From: Liolophura sinensis
Taxonomy: Eukaryota; Mollusca; Polyplacophora; Chitonida; Chitonidae
Length of the DNA stretch: 64,000 nt
Direction: 5' to 3'
Assembly (NCBI RefSeq): GCF_032854445.1
Contig: NC_088295.1
Coordinates: 55,781,249-55,845,248, forward strand
Part shown: positions 44,770 through 59,800 of the stretch, piece after piece
Layout of the letters: each line of letters starts with the position of its first letter
Position numbering within the stretch: position 1 is the first letter of the stretch
The notes under the pieces: model-generated
The model's database searches: none
Told to the model about the DNA's origin: nothing
What the model saw: only the letters and a program-made list of their open reading frames with translations
Program-made: the position numbers and the translations under genes

Positions 44770-45240
44770 AACAAAAAAAAAAATAAATAAATACTTTTTT
44801 CTCCATGTGTTAAATTATCTGATATTATCACATTAGCTGTCTTCATGTAATTAATTAGTTTAAAGTGTCGACAACTTTATTAGCTGTTGTTTTAAGAATT
44901 TGAATTGTCTCAAGAGGCCGGTTTACTGCCTCTTGTCTGGCAATAAATTTTGAAAACTCACACACATCGACTCGTATGGTCAACACTTGCAATTAACCGA
45001 CTAAAATAAAATATGCTTTTACTGCAGCTTGGTTCTGTTATGTTTCTTTGTTTACGTGAGATTTATAACCTTTGGACAAGACAGATCTTGATGGAGACTG
45101 GTTGAACTACAGACCAGTGCAAACATATTGCCACTTCAACAGGGGCCTGAGTAGAGCCTACCTTTGTGGTTTTGCTATTTAGGTGTGATTTTGTCTTTTG
45201 TGGTTTGGATCTGATTTGCTGTATCTGTTCGATACATTAA
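44770..45240. other. No gene seen
   Basis: AT-rich sequence upstream of the adhesion GPCR gene. Confidence 0.4.
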
Positions 45241-45241
45241 T

Positions 45242-45249
45242 TATATATA
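45242..45249 (+). promoter_or_regulatory. Candidate TATA box for the adhesion GPCR gene
   Basis: TATATATA about 430 bp before the proposed ATG. If it is used, the 5' leader would be about 400 nt with upstream ATGs. Weak evidence. Confidence 0.25.
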
Positions 45250-45680
45250 GGAGTGCTTGCAAAGGCAAACTTCAGTGTGAGGAAAGCGTATAACTCAAGA
45301 TTCAGTGACGTCAGTTTTGGTTCCGTCCAATCTCACCATATAACATTTCACACAGATGCATTATAGGTGTATAGGGAACCTTAGTTTCCTTGCTCAATGA
45401 TGATATAATAGTGTTTGGAATCGAGTGTCCAACGAACTTCCCACACCCACCGATCTGTTCGAATGCTTGATGCCGACCTTTCTTGAGTTTCAGGTGAAGA
45501 GAGCCCCGAGTCGACTTAAAAGCCAGCTGCTGAGGATGCATTACCTTCATGGGCAATAATGTATACCGTACGGGAGAACTAAGAGAAAAGCTGACAGGGA
45601 AACACGTAAGATGAGAGCTATGCGACAAGGAATCGTGTTACAAGAATTTGTCTTGAATTATCGCGAATAATAAAACTACA

Positions 45681-47237
45681 ATGTGGAAGTATTCCGCTTT
45701 GCATACCACCTCGGTGATGTGTAATATAGTGAGCAACATCCGTGGGACGAAGAGAAGCCCTGTGTATTTACTTGTATTTCTGATGTTCCCTACACTACAC
45801 TCGGCATATTCCAACAACCGTAAGTACGCAGTATATTTAACGTATTCACCATTTTCTGATCTTGAATTGGACAAAAATCTCCCAGCTACAGTAACTTAAC
45901 AATGTTGATCTTCAAACTGAAGGAAATTACAGCACGTACCGTAATCTAGGTTTTATTGAACTTTAGACTGAAGTAAAATTAAAGAAAATGCTGCTCCATG
46001 TAGTCGAAAAATGCGAATTGCTGTAATATTCACGAATCCACAGATATTATTTTTTTACACATTGTTTTTTTAATGCAGTTGACATCAGAATGGGAGACAG
46101 TAAGCAGTTTGTATCCAAAGCTATGGTAAGAAACTTTAGGTCCATTTGTTTATATGCAGTAGCCAACATATTTGATAGCGTACAGTCCTGGCGAGAGCTG
46201 ACAATGTGCCGTAGCCAACAGATTTGATAATGTACAGTACTCGCCAGAGCTGACAATGTGCAGTAGCCAACAGATTTGATAATGTACAGTACTCGCCAGA
46301 GCTGACAATGTGCAGTAGCCAACAGATTTGATAATGTACAGTACTCGCCAGAGCTGACAATGTGCAGTAGCCAACAGATTTGATAATGTACAGTACTCGT
46401 CAGAGCTGACAATCTGCAGTAGCCAACAGATTTGATAACGTACAGTACTCGCCAGAGCTGACAATGTGCAACAGTCATCAGATTTGATAACGTACAGTAC
46501 TCGCCAGAGCTGACAATGTGCAACAGTCGTCAGATTTGACAACGTACAGTAGTCATCGAATTTGACAATGCACCACAGTGTACTAACTGCCGACCAGTGC
46601 TGGCTAGCTGTTGAAACAAGTTTTTGGCAAGACCTTACTTGCTCTTGACAGCACCTATATGGGTGGTGATAGTCCATTTTCTCACTGAAAAGTCGCCTCG
46701 ATATTGCTGTAAAGTGGTGTTAAAATGTAATTATTTATTCTTTCATTTAAAAGAGACGACTTTGGAACTTACAACAAATAGCAAGACGTCACACCAGATG
46801 TTGCTGCAATGTTTTTGGTATTAAACTGGAGGCAAAAATCATCTTTGGTTGCTGAGTCAAGAATCATTTTGGCGACGTCAAAAATCAACTTAGTCCAAAA
46901 CTGTTGCTTAGTTCATCACTTCACTCTTTAAACTCCAGTATCTCTCTTCCACTTTACAGAGTTCTGTCAAACAAAACCAAGCCTCTCTGAATGGGCACGA
47001 GGCATTGGCTGCCTTAAGCATATTAAACAACACCATTGCAAATGACCACTACAGTGGCACTATTGGCATCTGTAACGTAAGTAACTTATTGATGATGATG
47101 GGAATGCGAGGAATAACGCCAACGCTGGAGTTCGCCGACCTCCATAACATTACTAAGGTACCGTAGAGAAAAACATGTATATATAAAAATTATTGCTAAA
47201 AATTGTACCCAAATACCACAAATTTAAACCTGTGTAT

Positions 47238-47268
<31 letters not shown>

Positions 47269-50200
47269 TTTGATTGCTGTTTTGCGCCCTACTCAAGAAT
47301 ATTTCACTTATACGAAGACGGCCAGCATTATGGTGGGAGGAAACCGAACAGAGCCCACGACCATCCGCAGGTTGTTGCCAGGTCTTCCCACTTACGACCG
47401 GAGAGGAAGTCAGCATGAAATGGACTTGAACTCACAGAGAACGTATTGGTGAGGGGCACCTGGGTCATTTCGTCGCGCTGGCGTGCTAACCTCCTCGGTC
47501 ACAGAGGCCCCCCCCCCCTAGATCTCTGTAGAAGTGTACAAGGGATACACACGTTTCGTTTTCGAAAAGAATATTTGTGTATTCGGGGTAGAGTTTCGTA
47601 TACTTTTCGTAAATAAAAGTAAAACTAATATTACCAATAAATCCGCATGCGAGTTTGAATATACAGGGTCATACGTTTGACTTTTTCAGTAAGAAACATT
47701 AGGAGACAGATTAAGTCGGAGAACATTTAGAATTATGAGTTACGCTTAATACGAATGCAAACTTAATACACGCTACCATTTCAGGCGTTCACAGAGACTC
47801 TGGAAAGACTACTAAGGCAAAATGTGAGAAGACCTGCACCCTGTATGAGTACGGTAGGTTGCTCATTAACCCTACAGCCTTGACTGTTTTAAGCACCGTG
47901 CGACAGTATGTAAGGCGGACAGATGCATGCAAATATAAGTATTTGGTATGTATGGCAATGTTTCAGAATACAGACATTGTTTCATCCATACAGCACTAAT
48001 TAAATCCGGTAAAGGCATCACGCGGCTTAGCAAGTCATCGATAGTAAGGCGAAATCTCCAGTGAAAGATGTAAAACGTTGTTAGACTCCATCTCATGAAT
48101 ATGATGACTCAAGACAGCCAACTTTTTGTCATTGATGTCACGTAATTGGCCTAACGTAAGTCCGTTTCCAATGAGTATAGTTTTACATACTCCCCTGGTC
48201 CGACGTTGCAGGACCCTGCTGTAGGGTTCCGATGTTATCTTGAGTAAAACAGTTGACTCGTTCAAACTATCAGAAGTCTGTTCAATTATTCAACTCCCGG
48301 AGCACCCAAAGCGACGAAACATGGTGTCAGAACTGGGATAAGATTCCCGTCCAGTCGTGTGGTAAATTTGAAACTCTGTACCAACGGACATTGGCGTATT
48401 TTCACTGTGCGCTGATCGTGCAGGTGGCTCGACTCGCGCGGGAGTGTTGTTTACAGACAGTGAGTGACTTTCTGAACTGAGATTCGCATTATTTGCCAAA
48501 ACTTGTGATTTTTGTGAATGGACACTGTGAAAATAATCGATTCTGAACATTGCGAACGGAAATAACAGTGAACTCTGTGAACATTAGCTTGATTTTTGGT
48601 GTGATTGACTGTTCTCCCCAACGCTGGAGCAAAAAAGTATGGAAGCCCGTTACGGACATTTGGCCTTTGCGCTGTAAGCTGGATTTCTACGATGTCGCGT
48701 ATAGGACAATCGAGTTTACTCTGGTGAAGCTCCATGACACTTGTGCTCTATATAGATGTGCTGCATTTTCTACGGAAGCCCAGTATGTGACACACTGACT
48801 TGTGTTATTGTAATTCCTGGAAAATGGCGGAAGAACAAGCTAACAATATACAAGCTCCTAATGTTGTACATGTCCCTACAAACATTCCACTGCCAACCAA
48901 ACTGGATTTGAAAGGAAACTTGGCGACGAATTGGAAAAAATTCAGACGGATGTGGGACAATTATGAAATCGCAACTAGACTTTGTGATTCGGAAAGTAAA
49001 TACAGGACTGCTACCCTACTGACTTGTATAGGCGTGGATGCATTGGATATTCTTGATGGTTTAACCTTCACACAGGAAGAGGATAAACAGGATATAGACA
49101 TTGTACTGCAGAAGTTTGAAACATTTTGTGTCGGAGAGACCAATGAATCTTACGAGAGATACTGCTTTAATCGCCGAGACCAGGAGACATCAGAGACTGT
49201 TGACTCGTATGTTGCAGTGCTTCGTACACTTGCAAAGACGTGCAATTATGGACAGCTGGAAGATAGCTTAATAAGAGACAGAATTGTGGTTGGAATTCGT
49301 GACAACAATACTCGAAAGAGGTTGTTGCAGGATGCGAGACTGACTTTAAAATCTTGCATTGATGTGTGCAGAGCACATGAATCGGCTTCTCAGCAGATGA
49401 AATCTATGGCTTCTGTTGACGAAGTTCAGCAGGTAAGGGACAAACATAAGAACAAAACCCAACACAGACAGAAAACGCAGAAGCAACATAAAGGGAAACA
49501 GAAGAACCATTCAGAGCTGGAATGTAAATTCTGTGGCAAACGTCATCCTTTTGTTAAGGAAAAATGCCCTGCCTGGGGTAAAGTTTGCTCCCACTGTGAT
49601 AAACCCAATCACTTTTCGTCCAAATGTCCAAATAAAGGCAAACAGAGACAGCATAAAGTTCATCAAGTGGACACTGATGAGGAATCATCAGATGGGGAAG
49701 AGGAATATGTGCTGTCCGTAAGTTCAAAAGGAAAACAGACTGACACCAATGGCAAAGGATTTCCAAAACGTATCTTTGCCCGTATGATTCTAAATCGCAA
49801 AACTATTGTTTTCCAGTTGGACTGTGGAGCTACGATCAATATTCTCCCTGAGAATCTCTACGCTGAAATCTACAATGACAGACAACTGAAGAAAGTGGAA
49901 AAATCCACAACAACCCTTGTTATGTTCAATGGAACAGAAACTATACCTGTCGGGAAACGCCGCATTTCAATGAAAAATCCTAAGAATGGGAGGAAATACA
50001 GCGTTGAATTTGTCATCGTGAAGGGTGATTACAGACCTCTGTTGGGAGCCAGAGCGGTTCAACAGATGAATCTTATAACTGTAGAGACTGAGAATATTAT
50101 GCTGCTGTCGCATCAGCACAGTGATGATGTGAAGTCAAGGAAACAGCCTGGTGTTACCATGAATGAAATCAAGTCTTCCTATAGAGATGTTTTTCAAGGA

Positions 50201-53200
50201 GAAGGAAAACTGGAAGGACTGCTACATCTTGAAGTCGACGACAAAGTGCAACCTGTTAAGTTGCCATGTCGCAAAGTTCCTGTTGCTCTTCAGCCTAAAC
50301 TGAAAGAAGAGTTAGAGACTCTGACCAAGAAAGGTATAATTAAGCCAGTCACCGTGCCTACTGACTGGATTTCAGCAATGGTTGTGGTTTCTAAACCCGA
50401 TGGACGACTTCGTCTGTGTATCGATCCAAAACCTCTGAACTCTGCTCTGAAACGAAACCATTACCCAACCCCCACGATCGATGATCTCCTTCCTGATCTT
50501 GCCAATGCTAAATGCTTTAGCCACGCTGACGCGAAGAATGGATTCTGGCACGTTGAGCTCGATGAAGAGAGCAGCCACCTGACCACTTTTGAAACTCCTT
50601 GGGGACGGTACCGCTGGCTCCGTATGCCATTTGGTATTTCTACCGCACCGGAAGAATTCCAGCGTAGACTCAACGAAACACTGGAAGGTCTAGATGGTGT
50701 GAAAGTAGTACACGATGATGTTCTAGTTTTTGGTGTTGGAGACACTGACCAAGAAGCTGACGAGGATCACGACAGAAAGGTGATTGCCTTCATGGACAGA
50801 TGTCGTGAGAAGAACATTAAACTGAATCAGAGTAAGTTTCAACTCAAGTGCCGGGAGGTTCCATATCTTGGACACATCTTGTCTTCTTCTGGATTGAAAG
50901 CTGATCCTTCTAAAGTGACGGCAATCAAGGATATGCCAGCCCCGACGGATAAGAAAAGTGTACAACGTCTGTTAGGCATGGTCAACTTCCTCCAGAAATT
51001 TGCCCCAAAACTATCATCGACAACTGCCCCTTTAAGAGAACTTCTCAAAAATGAGAATCACTTTCTCTGGGATGAAGAAGTCCATGGAAAATGTCTTCAG
51101 GAAGTGAAGGATATCTTGTCAAGTCCTCCTGTTTTGAGATATTTTGACGACAAAGCTGAAACAGTACTTCAATGCGATGCTTCCCAAGATGGACTGGGAG
51201 CATGTCTCATGCAAAATGGCCAGCCGGTGGCCTATGCATCGCGTTCCTTGTCTTCTGCAGAGAAGAATTATGCACAGATTGAGCGAGAAATGCTCGCCAT
51301 TGTCTTTGGAATGGAACGGTTTGAACAATACGTCTATGGAAGGAAAGTCAGGATTGAATCCGACCATAAACCACTGGAATCAATCGTCCGCAAAAGCCTA
51401 CACAGCGCCCCGAAGAGACTACAACGCATGCTATTGAGGCTACAGAAGTTTGATTATGAAGTGACGTACAAGAAAGGAACAGAGATGTATCTTGCCGACG
51501 CACTCAGTCGCGCATACTTACCATATTCCAAGACAGCTACAAATGAACATGGAGATGTCATGCTAATTGACGACAGGTGTCCAACAGCTATCGAGACAGA
51601 ATCCATCAATATGGTTGAGTATCTTGCTATCTCTGACCAGCGGATAGGGTTGATCCAAACAGCCACGTCATCGGATCCAACCATGTCAACACTGAAGAGA
51701 GTGATACAGGATGGATGGCCAGACAGAAAGGAAGATGCTCCCTTTACAGTACAGCAATACTTCCCATTCAGAGATGAACTCTCCGTTCAGAATGGAATAG
51801 TGTTTAAAGGTGAGAGAGTTATCGTTCCTGTTAGTGTCAGACCAGAAATCTTGCACCGACTCCACTCATCGCACATTGGTCTTCAGTCATGCATTCGACG
51901 AGCCAGAGAGCTAGTATACTGGCCGAACATGATAAAGGACATTACCGATTTGTTAAGTAAGTGTGACACGTGCAACGCCTTACAGAACAACCAGCCGAAA
52001 GAGACTCTCATCAGCCATGAGATTCCCAGTCGCCCATGGGAAAAAGTGGGTTGTGACCTATTTGAGTTTGATGGCAAGGATTATATGATACTGGCAGACT
52101 ATTACTCTGACTACTTCGAGATTGATCGACTACATGACAAAACGGCTACTACAGTGATAAAAACGATGAAATCACAGTTTGCCCGTCATGGAATTCCTGT
52201 CCAGCTCATGTCAGACAATGGCCCTCCCTATAATTCGACCGAGTTTAAGAAGTTTGCCGACAAGTATGAGTTTGAACATATTACTTCTTCGCCACGTTAT
52301 CCGCAATCAAATGGCAAAGTGGAAAGCGCAGTTAAAACCGTGAAGCAGCTCATGGCCAAATCTCTACATGCCAAAACAGATCCCTTCCTTGCTTTGCTAG
52401 AATGGAGAAACATACCAGCAGAAGGAATTGGTAGCTCATCAGTACAGAGATTGTTTGGACGAAGAACAAGGACTCTTCTACCAGCAACCAACGAACTTCT
52501 CAAGCCGAAAACCGTTGACAGAGTCACCGATAAACTGGCAAGTAGAAAGCTGAAACAAGCTCGATACTACAATCGTTCCGCTCGTGATCTCGCTGATCTG
52601 CAACCTGGAGATGTGGTAAGACTTAAGCCCCACAACAGAGACAAACAGTGGCAGAAAGCAGTTGTTGACAAACAAGTAGACATACGCTCCTACAGCATTC
52701 ACACTGAAGATGGTAGACGGTTCAGAAGAAACCGCCGTGATCTAAGAACGACAAAGGAAGACTGCCCAGAGGTAAGAATGCCCGAGGTATATACTCCAGC
52801 CCAAGTACCAGAAAAGGAAGATCGCCCCGTGGATACCAGGACAACAAGTCCACCGCGTCAGGAAGTAAACCCAGAAACTCCGAGCACCGGGGTTACGCGT
52901 ACTTCGTATGGACGAGTGGTGCGAAAGCCAGCACGTTTTCAGGACTATATATCTCAGTGAGAAGTTGTATTTTTGACTTTATCGTATCAGTGACTTTGCT
53001 AACGGTTGTGTATGCCCTGGACAGTCCCGTGAAGAGTTAATTTCAATTTTCATTCACTATATCATGTTGTTAAATGTTTCTTTTCAGAGGTTCTTCCACA
53101 TCTTCAATTCAGAGACTGTTGAACATCCAGAACATTGGTTTAAGTCGTCGTGTTTCAAAGAACTGTAATTTCTTTCACAGTTGTTCTTTTACTTATTTCA

Positions 53201-53787
53201 TGTTGAAAAGGGGGATGTCACGTAATTGGCCTAACGTAAGTCCGTTTCCAATGAGTATAGTTTTACATACTCCCCTGGTCCGACGTTGCAGGACCCTGCT
53301 GTAGGGTTCCGATGTTATCTTGAGTAAAACAGTTGACTCGTTCAAACTATCAGAAGTCTGTTCAATTATTCAACTCCCGGAGCACCCAAAGCGACGAAAC
53401 AATTGATACGGATATACTATTGTTTTGAGAAAACCTGGCGATCTTTCTACTAGTGCTTTTTCAGCACGTGCCAGATGGCGACCATGAGATACTCGATTGG
53501 CCCATTAGTTTCAGGACCTATAATCACCAAACAGTGATCAAAGAGTACATTAAGATTTTCTGCTATGATATGTTTGAATTAAGACACGAATGAAGTTATA
53601 TTTCAATAGACCTATATCTTGCAGATAGAAATTGTAAAAGCATTACTGATGTCTGCTTCCGGACCAAATTATAATTTTCAAAATATGGTCCACATTTTAG
53701 TATATGTGTACCATTTTAGTCTTTCAGTAATAATGCAATGTAGCACGTAAGAAACGGACACACACCTGTCAGAGAGGAGTATAATGT

Positions 53788-53853
<66 letters not shown>

Positions 53854-56800
53854 CAAATTTGAATGAAATTTTGGCAACGTAACAAATGTTACATGTTGAA
53901 TAGTTAGCTATATGCCAGACTTGCACAGGCAAGTTGCTATTTTGTGAGAGAAGCAATGTATTGATCACAGCATCTTATATTTCCAGTCTGGGAGTTTTGG
54001 TTAATATCAGAAATAGAATATTCAAATTTAAAAGCATCTCTGTCCCTTTTATATTTATCTTCTTTATTATCGGTATAGAACTACATATACGTTGATTGTT
54101 CGTTTTAAAAATAATGCAAAATCTGACAAATATCAGATTTACCGTATAAACGCCAAAGTCTTTCTTCTTGATGAAGGGTAAGAAGGCCTTGTCGTCCCTG
54201 TTCAGATCCGTGGAGATGTTCGTGCAGACTTTGGCTGTTCATCAACTAAAAATGGAAGAGCACATCAGCTTATATTTTAAAGAAGATCACATTGGTATGT
54301 AGAATTCTGCCAACTTGATAAACAGGTCCTGATTTGCACTGGATATAAAGAAACATATTATTGTTTAATGTCAACAAACAAGAATGAATGTCCCACGTGC
54401 ACAATTGTCACATATGTTCTCTGACGTCACAGCTTCTTACTTGCTTCCATAGAGAATGAGAAGAAGTGGTGGAATATCGGGTATTAAGAACTCACGTGTG
54501 GGAGAATCCCAGTCAAGGCGTCGAGTCACCACTGAATCTGGGTATCTGACGCACGTCTGGTTCATGCATTACTAAGAGTTAACTGGAACCTTGGAATTCA
54601 TCTATCTTAATCCTACATGTAACATGGCATCAGAACGAATCTGGGTGTCGAAACAGACATTCGTATACCATAGTGGATGTTTTGGGTCAATAATCACAAG
54701 ACCAATGTTCAACACAAGCCACAAAAGAACCAAGAAAGTATATCAATTAAGAAATTAGGATGGTTACGGACAAAGAAGTGACATACCTCACCATACTAAA
54801 TGGGATTTACGTAGCTATCTAGGGTCCCATGGAGATATCGAAATGGTGTATAGTATTTAAAGATGTCTGCTTTGTCAGGTTCGGTAACATAGGTAAATTG
54901 TTTAACAGACATTAGAACATCCACAATCCGTTCCTCGTTATATTGTATTCTGGATGGCCTCTGAACCTTTTCAGAAATTGGACTGCTTCTCGCGGAAGAA
55001 CACCATGTAGAAGTCACGCAGAATTTGTCTACCGCTGTACTTGATGTAGATTTCCCTGTGTTTGTGCGGAGGGAGAGGTCAGTTGGGGTCATTCTGTACA
55101 AAGGCCTGAACGGCCTCTTGCGGGAATACGAGACGTGTGTCACTTCAGATGGCGAAGAAACTCGGTGAGATCATACAGAGTAATTAGTTCTATCAGTTGA
55201 AAAACCATGGGACAACGCGATTCAGCAAGCAGAAAAATCGTCAAACTCTCTACTTATGTCATAAATGCTTTTTTCTCATTTCGGAAATCATATATTTTTT
55301 AGAATCATACAAAAGTCCCATGACTGTACATATACTTGTTAGGCTTCATTATACAGCATAATTCGGTGATCATGTAAATTGCTATGATTAGTATAAGTGT
55401 TGTAATATTAAATCATTTCAAGGTATTTCTTGCTCTCTCATTTTTTGTTTACCTACAAACGAACTTTGGAAATCGATCAGTACGTTTGGCGTCATAGGAA
55501 GTGATATTTTGAGTACATCGGTGTACGCTTTAGATGATGATGGTAAGAAAATCACCAATATAACGATGACGTTTACCCTCAAAAATCTCCATGACAACAC
55601 CACGGTGACATGCGCATATTGGAAGTTTGCGGATGGGTAAGATTTTAATTTGTACTCAGAATATATTATTTATTTTATTTATTTCATTTCAACGCCGTGC
55701 TCAAGAATATTTCACTTTCAATGACAATGGTCATCAATATATTATATAGTAATATAATTACAAAAACTGTTCCTTAGACGATATATATTATAATCAGAAA
55801 AATACGAATCAGGGTCAATAGATATGTCGAGTCATGAAATCAGGCCTTTAGATATGAAGAATCATTATATCCAGCCGATAGATATGAAGAATCATTAAAT
55901 CAGGCCTGTTTATATGAAGAAACGTTAAATTAGGCCTGTAGATATGTAGACTCATTAAATCAGGAATACAGATATGAAGAATCATTAAATGAGGCCTATG
56001 GCTATGAAGAATCATTAAATCGGGTCTGTAGATATGAAGAATCATTAAATCAGGCCCATAGATATGAAGAATCGTTCAATCAGGCATATAGATATGAAGA
56101 ATCATTAAATCAGGTCGACAGATATGAAGAATCATTAAATCAGGCCCATAGATATGAAGAATCGTTAAATCAGGCATATAGATATGAAGAATCATTAAAT
56201 CAGGTCGACAGATATGAAGAATCATTAAAGAATCTTGAATCAGGCCGATAGACATGAAGTATCAATTAAAATTTTAGGCGATAGTGACAGTAAGTTATTA
56301 ATTCGATGGGGAGCAAATGTACAAACACCAACTTTCTAAATATCATTGACACAAAAATTACCAGGCCATTTGGTTATAGGACAACCAGCGGTGGTTATTG
56401 GCTAGCCGATGGATGTTTTATAGCGGATCGCCACAACTACAACGTAACCTGTGTCTGTAATCACTTGACGAACTTTGCCCTACTTGTCCAGGTCAGTGAC
56501 TTCGAGGTAAGACCATTTACTTGAACGGGAGGCCTATATATGGCTTGGTACCTTATTACTAACTCTGTATTTCTGTGTTCTTGTTTGTCAACGTTTGACA
56601 AACCATGTGAACTGATATGAAAATAGTACTGGAGATATTTGAGATTGATCTGTCCCTATTAAAGGGAAAAAATCTGTGCTTTTTGTTCTAAATGCACGTA
56701 TTATTACCACTGTATGAAATCATGACAACCGCCTCACAATCTCTGCGATTCTTTGCAGTTGTCAGCAGTCGACCAGAAAGCTCTCTCCATCATATCATAT

Positions 56801-59800
56801 GCTGGCTGTTCTGTATCTATCACCGGTGCCTTGTTATCTGTTTTCGTTTTCCTCTTTCTCAGGTACGTGGTGATTTCGAATTCGTGCCATGTTAATTTTG
56901 CTACTCAGATGTATTTACTTAAAGATGAATTACTAATTCGTGAATACGTTTCCTTTTAGAGATATTCATTATCTCTCTGAAAAAGTTTTATTGGGGTACA
57001 ACCTAGTTCCATTTTGAAAAATAAAGCGAGTATTTGATATTTAAAGTCATGTAGTATTCCATAGATGACCTGCGCTCGCGACCACATTGAGTCTCTAACG
57101 AAAGAATGCAATGCCAGGGTCTCTCCTAGTGTCTGAGTTTCCCTGAACCTTGGACTTCTCTGGCATCCAAAGTAGCCGTATTGAATATCAAAGTTAATAG
57201 GAGGGTGGTAGTTTTTTCCCTAGCATGTCAAAATTTTAAACCTTGTAGTTGCGTAGAAATATTTATTTATTTCTTATATTAATTGATTGGAGTTTTACGC
57301 CGTACTCCAGAATATTTTACTTCTACGACGTCAGTCAGCGTTATGGTAGGAGCAAACCAGGTAGACCATGGAAGAAACCCACAACCATCCGCAAGTTGTT
57401 AGCAAACTTTCCCAAGTATTCAGCCGGAGAGGAAGCCGGCATGAGCTGAACTCGCAGCGATTGTATTGGTGAGAGGCTCCTGGGTCATTGCGCTGCGTTC
57501 GTATGCCATAACCACTGAGTCGTCTATTTGGAAATAAAACAGCAATATGATACTACAGCACTTGCACTTGTGTAGGTTTTCGTAGGTTTGCGAAGATATT
57601 GTCAAGTTATCCTTTATGGGAATTAACTTTACAGGATTTGCCAAGACCGAGTTTTGATTCACTTAAACCTAGCACTGGCTATTGTCGGTGCCCAGGCGGT
57701 GTTTGTGTTTGAAGAGACGGTATCCAGACACACTGTAAGTATAACCAATTTCATATCTAAATTCTAATACAAATTTATTGAATTTATTCCTGAGTAAGAA
57801 TTTTTCACTTACATGACGGCAGAGTAAACCACCAACCTTCACCAGGTATTATGTTTCTAACAAAGCCTCTGACTTATAGCTGCAGCGGGATTAGCGAGGA
57901 CTGGAATCGAACATGCAACCTTAACGAGCAAGCGCATGATAGCTGCAGCGATGGCTCTACAATTTCTGTTGAGACACAATATAGAACTGATATTTACCTG
58001 TACCGTGGACTTGAAACCATCGCACACACAGAAATAGGTCCTAGTTCAAGTTACAGCAAGTGGTGCTTTTTGCTGGTTTACAGTGGGGTTTTCAGTTGCA
58101 TATAGTTAGGTATTTAACAAAGAACTGTAAAGATATAAGGTTGCTGTAAGGGTACAAAACAGTAACTTTTGTAGATCATTTGTCTTCGTAACCTATTAGT
58201 GCTTTTATTTCTAGTACTATAACGATAGCGAAAAATATTTTGTGCATATACAACAATATTTAAACAGTTTTGTCACAAGGTAGTTGAGGTTTAGTTTCCC
58301 TGGTTTCCTGTTACAGCCAGCCTGCATTTTGATGATGGTGCTAATGTACTACTTCCATATGGCGGTGTTCTGTTGGATGCTGTGTGAGGGAATACATCTT
58401 TATCTGACTGTTGTTGTTGTATTCGCGTCACGTGACAAAATGAGGCGGTATCACTTTTTGGGCTGGGGTAGGTTTTTTATGTTTATGCTACTCCAATTTG
58501 AACGAAAATTTATCATGTTTAATGACAAAGTAAGTTCCCGGATGTGTGTCATAAACCTTAAAATCTGACAAGTGATTTCTTTGTTAGTCTGTTAATGACT
58601 CGGGGACCGTACGTGGGGAAGGTCTGACAGCAACCTGCGGATGGTCATGGGTTTCCCCCAGGCTATGCCTGGTTTCCTCCCACCATAATCCTGGCCACCA
58701 TCGTATAAGTGAAATATTCTTGAGTAAGGCGTAAAACACGAATTAAATACTAGTTCTTGTGAGTGCAAGACATCTCTAATATTTTGGGATTTATATGTAG
58801 ATCTTTTGATCATCAGAACACGCAATAATGAGAGAAACAGGTTATGTGTCCTTTGGAGTTATTCGCCCACCAGCCATTTTACCAATGCTCCACGTCTTTT
58901 GGAGCGTTTTAAAATCTGTAGCAACCGGTCGCCTAAAAATGTAAAACTGTTAAGCCAGTTTCCATTGATTTTGATTTTACCATAGGTGTATCGCTTTGCA
59001 GGATGAAAGAATGAATAGCGTGGTCAGTTAAACAAATCAGGGAAGGAAACTATCGCTGAGATGAACAACATTCAATAAATGATCAATGTGAATGCAACCA
59101 ATATCATCTAACCTGGATCTGAGACAAGTTTTAATGACTTACAAGAGTTTCGTAAATTTCATTTCCGATTCTGACCTATGAAAAGCCAGAATTATTCTAC
59201 GCGCTCATTCATAACATTACTTCCTTTTGCACTTTGCAGGTTGTCCTTTACTGGTAGTGGCTGTGGGAACCGCCATTGTAAACAGCAACATCGGGAAACA
59301 TGACGTGTAATTACAGGATTTCTATTTCGGCCATTGAAGTAATAAATTCACGTCATTATAATGTTTAGCTTTTTCGCCTTGTTTTGTATAAGTTAAAATT
59401 GACTTGTAGAATCGATTATGTATTCTCTTTGTGCCTAGACGCCAGAAGCTTAGAAGACATAATACCTTGCATCTCATTCCTTTTTTTTTTCAGTTGTTGG
59501 TTTTCGCCCAAGGATAAATCGATCCTGGTCTTTGTGATTCCAGCTATGTCTGTGGCTCTGGTAAGCATTAGCTTTCAACCAACAGTGACCCTGCATATCA
59601 AGTCTCAATTTTCAACTATGAGTTTTCAACAGAGTCTTGCAGTGTAAACATGTAACCACCCCACAATCCGCTGGTGAAAACCCCATATAGCAAACTAAAA
59701 ATTTAAGAAGTTCCGATACTAGGTGTCCTGTCTTAAATGAATATAGTTTGACTCGTTAATGTTAAATTCTGTAAAATAGTCAAGACCAATTTCTGTCATA

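Larger units (their letters stand above)
48131..53406 (+). mobile_element. Complete young Ty3/Gypsy LTR retrotransposon with target duplication
   Basis: The element is 48136-53401 (5266 bp). ATTGA at 48131-48135 is repeated at 53402-53406, the 5-bp duplication made by the integrase. The two LTRs look identical base for base, and the Gag-Pol frame is unbroken, so insertion was recent on an evolutionary scale and the copy may still be competent (inference). It sits in sense orientation in the long intron between exons 4 and 5 of the adhesion GPCR. LTR promoter or poly(A) signals could affect host transcripts. Confidence 0.97.

Noticed and set aside
46047-46677. Minus-strand frames up to 175 codons
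   Set aside because: They cover the intronic 52-bp array (52x3 codes a repeating peptide).
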